From the NCBI GenBank assembly GCA_013398015.1, contig VZRR01004499.1, forward strand, positions 549,611 through 613,610: DNA of 64,000 nucleotides, given 5' to 3'. Positions 62,362 through 64,000 of the stretch are shown in pieces; within the stretch, counting starts at the first letter, position 1, and every line of letters starts with the position of its first letter. The position numbers and the translations under genes are program-made. This DNA is from Oreocharis arfaki. Taxonomy: Eukaryota > Chordata > Aves > Passeriformes > Paramythiidae. The notes below the pieces were generated by a model. The model saw nothing but the letters and a program-made list of their open reading frames with translations. It was not told where the DNA came from and ran no database searches.

Positions 62362-62500
62362 GTAAGAAATATTTTAGAATTGTTTGTATCAGCTTTTTTT
62401 GAAGCCCTTTGAGTGCCTTTTTTGTGTTTATATTTTCCTTTGTTTTTCTTCATCCTATTTTCGTTTTCTCCGTTTTTGAATAGCTCCTTTTCGCATGTCT
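62362..62500 (+). promoter_or_regulatory. Possible splicing-control tract after the cassette exon
   Basis: The first 140 bases of the intron after the 17-codon exon contain long T-rich and CT-rich runs (about 62391-62490), followed by TCGCATGTC with a GCATG core at 62493-62497. T-rich sequence just after a donor can recruit TIA1-type factors, and GCATG is the core site of Rbfox proteins, which favour inclusion from a downstream position. Only the sequence is seen; the regulatory role is inference from motif and position. Confidence 0.3.
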
Positions 62501-64000
62501 TTATTGATGGCTCAATCAGTTATGACTCTTTCTTCAAGCTTTTGTTTTCAGTATTTCAGTTCTGCTATTTCAGATAAGGAAATACAATGGGATGCTTTTA
62601 GCAAAGAACATACATGCAAAACCATACTTGCAAATTATATGGCACAGTATAACATAGATTGTAGATGCTTATTTGTTGCCATGTTTTACTATGCATTCAA
62701 GAAGAGGAATTCATTTATGGATTTTCATGACACTCAGAACAATTGCTAAGTGACTTCATTTTACGATATTATTGAAAAGTAATGAATAGCCTTTAAAAAC
62801 CAGGCATGTTATTTCCTGGAGTATTAATTGTATGCTTGATTGCAATGCAAAAAAATTGCAGTTTGAAATCCTTGTTCTAGCAATATAAGAAGGAAGTAAT
62901 TAGGGCCTGAATCAGGGCTCAGTGAAATCTCAGGAAATTTTTCTGCTGATTCAAAAGCATTGCAGTTCTATCATACTAATTCAGGAAAGCAGTTAACTGT
63001 GTACTAAATTCCCAACACATGCTTTTAGTCCTAGTGCGGTCAGCATTTCTACAATGTGGAATTATCTCTGAGACCTGATCGTCTGTAGGATCAAGGCCTC
63101 TTGTCCAGCTCCCTGATTATAATGCCAGACAGATGTTTTCATTATGTTAAGTTTAGAAATTAGCAGCCTGTTTGAAGATGGGGAAAATTTTGAGGCCTCT
63201 AGAAAAGTTTGGCACCTATTCCTACTTGTTTTTACTCATGGGAATTTAAGCCAACCTTAATTCTCTGTTTTTAAAAACACAGTTACTTTCTAGTGTCAAG
63301 TAATCTTGAAGATTCTAAGAGAATCTTCATTACATGACTTATGATCATTCCTCAGGAAGGATGGGAAGTGATAACCTCTATTTCCCTCTTTTTGCATCTG
63401 CTGTTGATACACCAATATAACCGTCCGGTTCTGGGGCTGGCTATGGGAGGTGGTTCCATGCACCTTGGTGCCAGGTGTTGGAAGATGCTGTTTTCATCTG
63501 TAGCAGGCCTGAGCTTGCAGAATGGTCTTGCCTCACTACCCTCTATAACCCAGATTAAGCATCTGGTTCACAGGGGTGGCACCAATAAAGAAGATGTCTG
63601 AGAGTAGATTTTAACAGGCAAACAGTGGTGTCTATGTTGTTTAAATACACCTCTCAAGCATCCGTAAGGAGCCTGAACCACTCAGATATGTCTACCAGAG
63701 GTAAAGCTTTTTCAGTATGTCTTACCTGAGTCGTCCTTACAATCAAGATACAGAGGTAATTTCTCATTGCAGCCTTAAACCTGGGTATGTTAAGGTTTTT
63801 ATTTTTTATGGTGAAGTATTACATCTACTATTTCAAAAGTAGCCTTCTGAAATACATAAATACTCTGTTGATAGCTAATAGGGAAACGCCTGTTGCAATA
63901 TGATACATGCATATATATGTATGTTATTACTGTGCCTATGCAGAAGTAATGCTATTAATATTCAATGTCATCTCAGAATGCACTTCTCATGAATAACTAA
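62362..64000 (+). other. SLC24A2: SLC24A2 intron after the cassette exon
   Basis: The donor GTAAGA is at 62362 and the intron runs off the window end. The ORFs at 62495-62749 and 63341-63601 have no recognised motif. The next NCKX2 loop exon was looked for and not found. A short TA/TG palindromic run is at about 63908-63923. Confidence 0.75.

Noticed and set aside
1..64000. Endogenous retrovirus or LTR element, tRNA, microRNA, CRISPR
   Set aside because: No LTR borders, primer-binding site, gag/pol-like frames, cloverleaf or regularly spaced repeats were recognised.

Overview
The window looks like bird nuclear DNA. It is AT-rich and almost entirely non-coding, and it carries seven truncated CR1 LINE retrotransposons whose 3' ends have the avian form (ATTCTRTG-type octamer termini). 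There are no operons, no bacterial-type genes, no CRISPR array, and no tRNA or rRNA that I could recognise. Nearly all open reading frames of 60 codons or more are chance ORFs or CR1 fragments.

The real gene is on the + strand and appears only as short exons: SLC24A2 (NCKX2), the K+-dependent Na+/Ca2+ exchanger of cone photoreceptors and neurons. Three consecutive coding exons are visible with correct splice signals and compatible phases: a 39-nt micro-exon (45934-45972, phase 0 to 0), a 109-nt exon (46691-46799, phase 0 to 1) and a 51-nt exon (62311-62361, phase 1 to 1). All three encode the large cytosolic loop between the two membrane-helix clusters. The 51-nt exon encodes 17 residues and matches the optional 17-residue segment known in NCKX2. 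No exon for the membrane helices is present, so the flanking exons should lie outside the window on both sides.

Layout: 1-45933 is upstream intron (inferred) with five CR1 copies (4939-5600 -, 10886-11300 -, 17170-17711 +, 19251-19880 - with a 278-base N gap, 36803-37144 +). Then come the micro-exon, a 718-nt intron, the 109-nt exon, and a 15.5-kb intron with two more CR1 copies (53247-53860 -, 57880-59117 -). Last are the 17-codon exon and the start of the next intron up to 64000. Simple repeats are minor.

SLC24A2 lies on human 9p, which corresponds largely to the avian Z chromosome, so a Z origin is a reasonable inference but cannot be shown from this sequence. I found no new biological system. 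The points most worth checking are the cluster of phase-symmetric, skippable exons in the exchanger loop, their flanking intronic signals, and a likely false duplication at the assembly gap.
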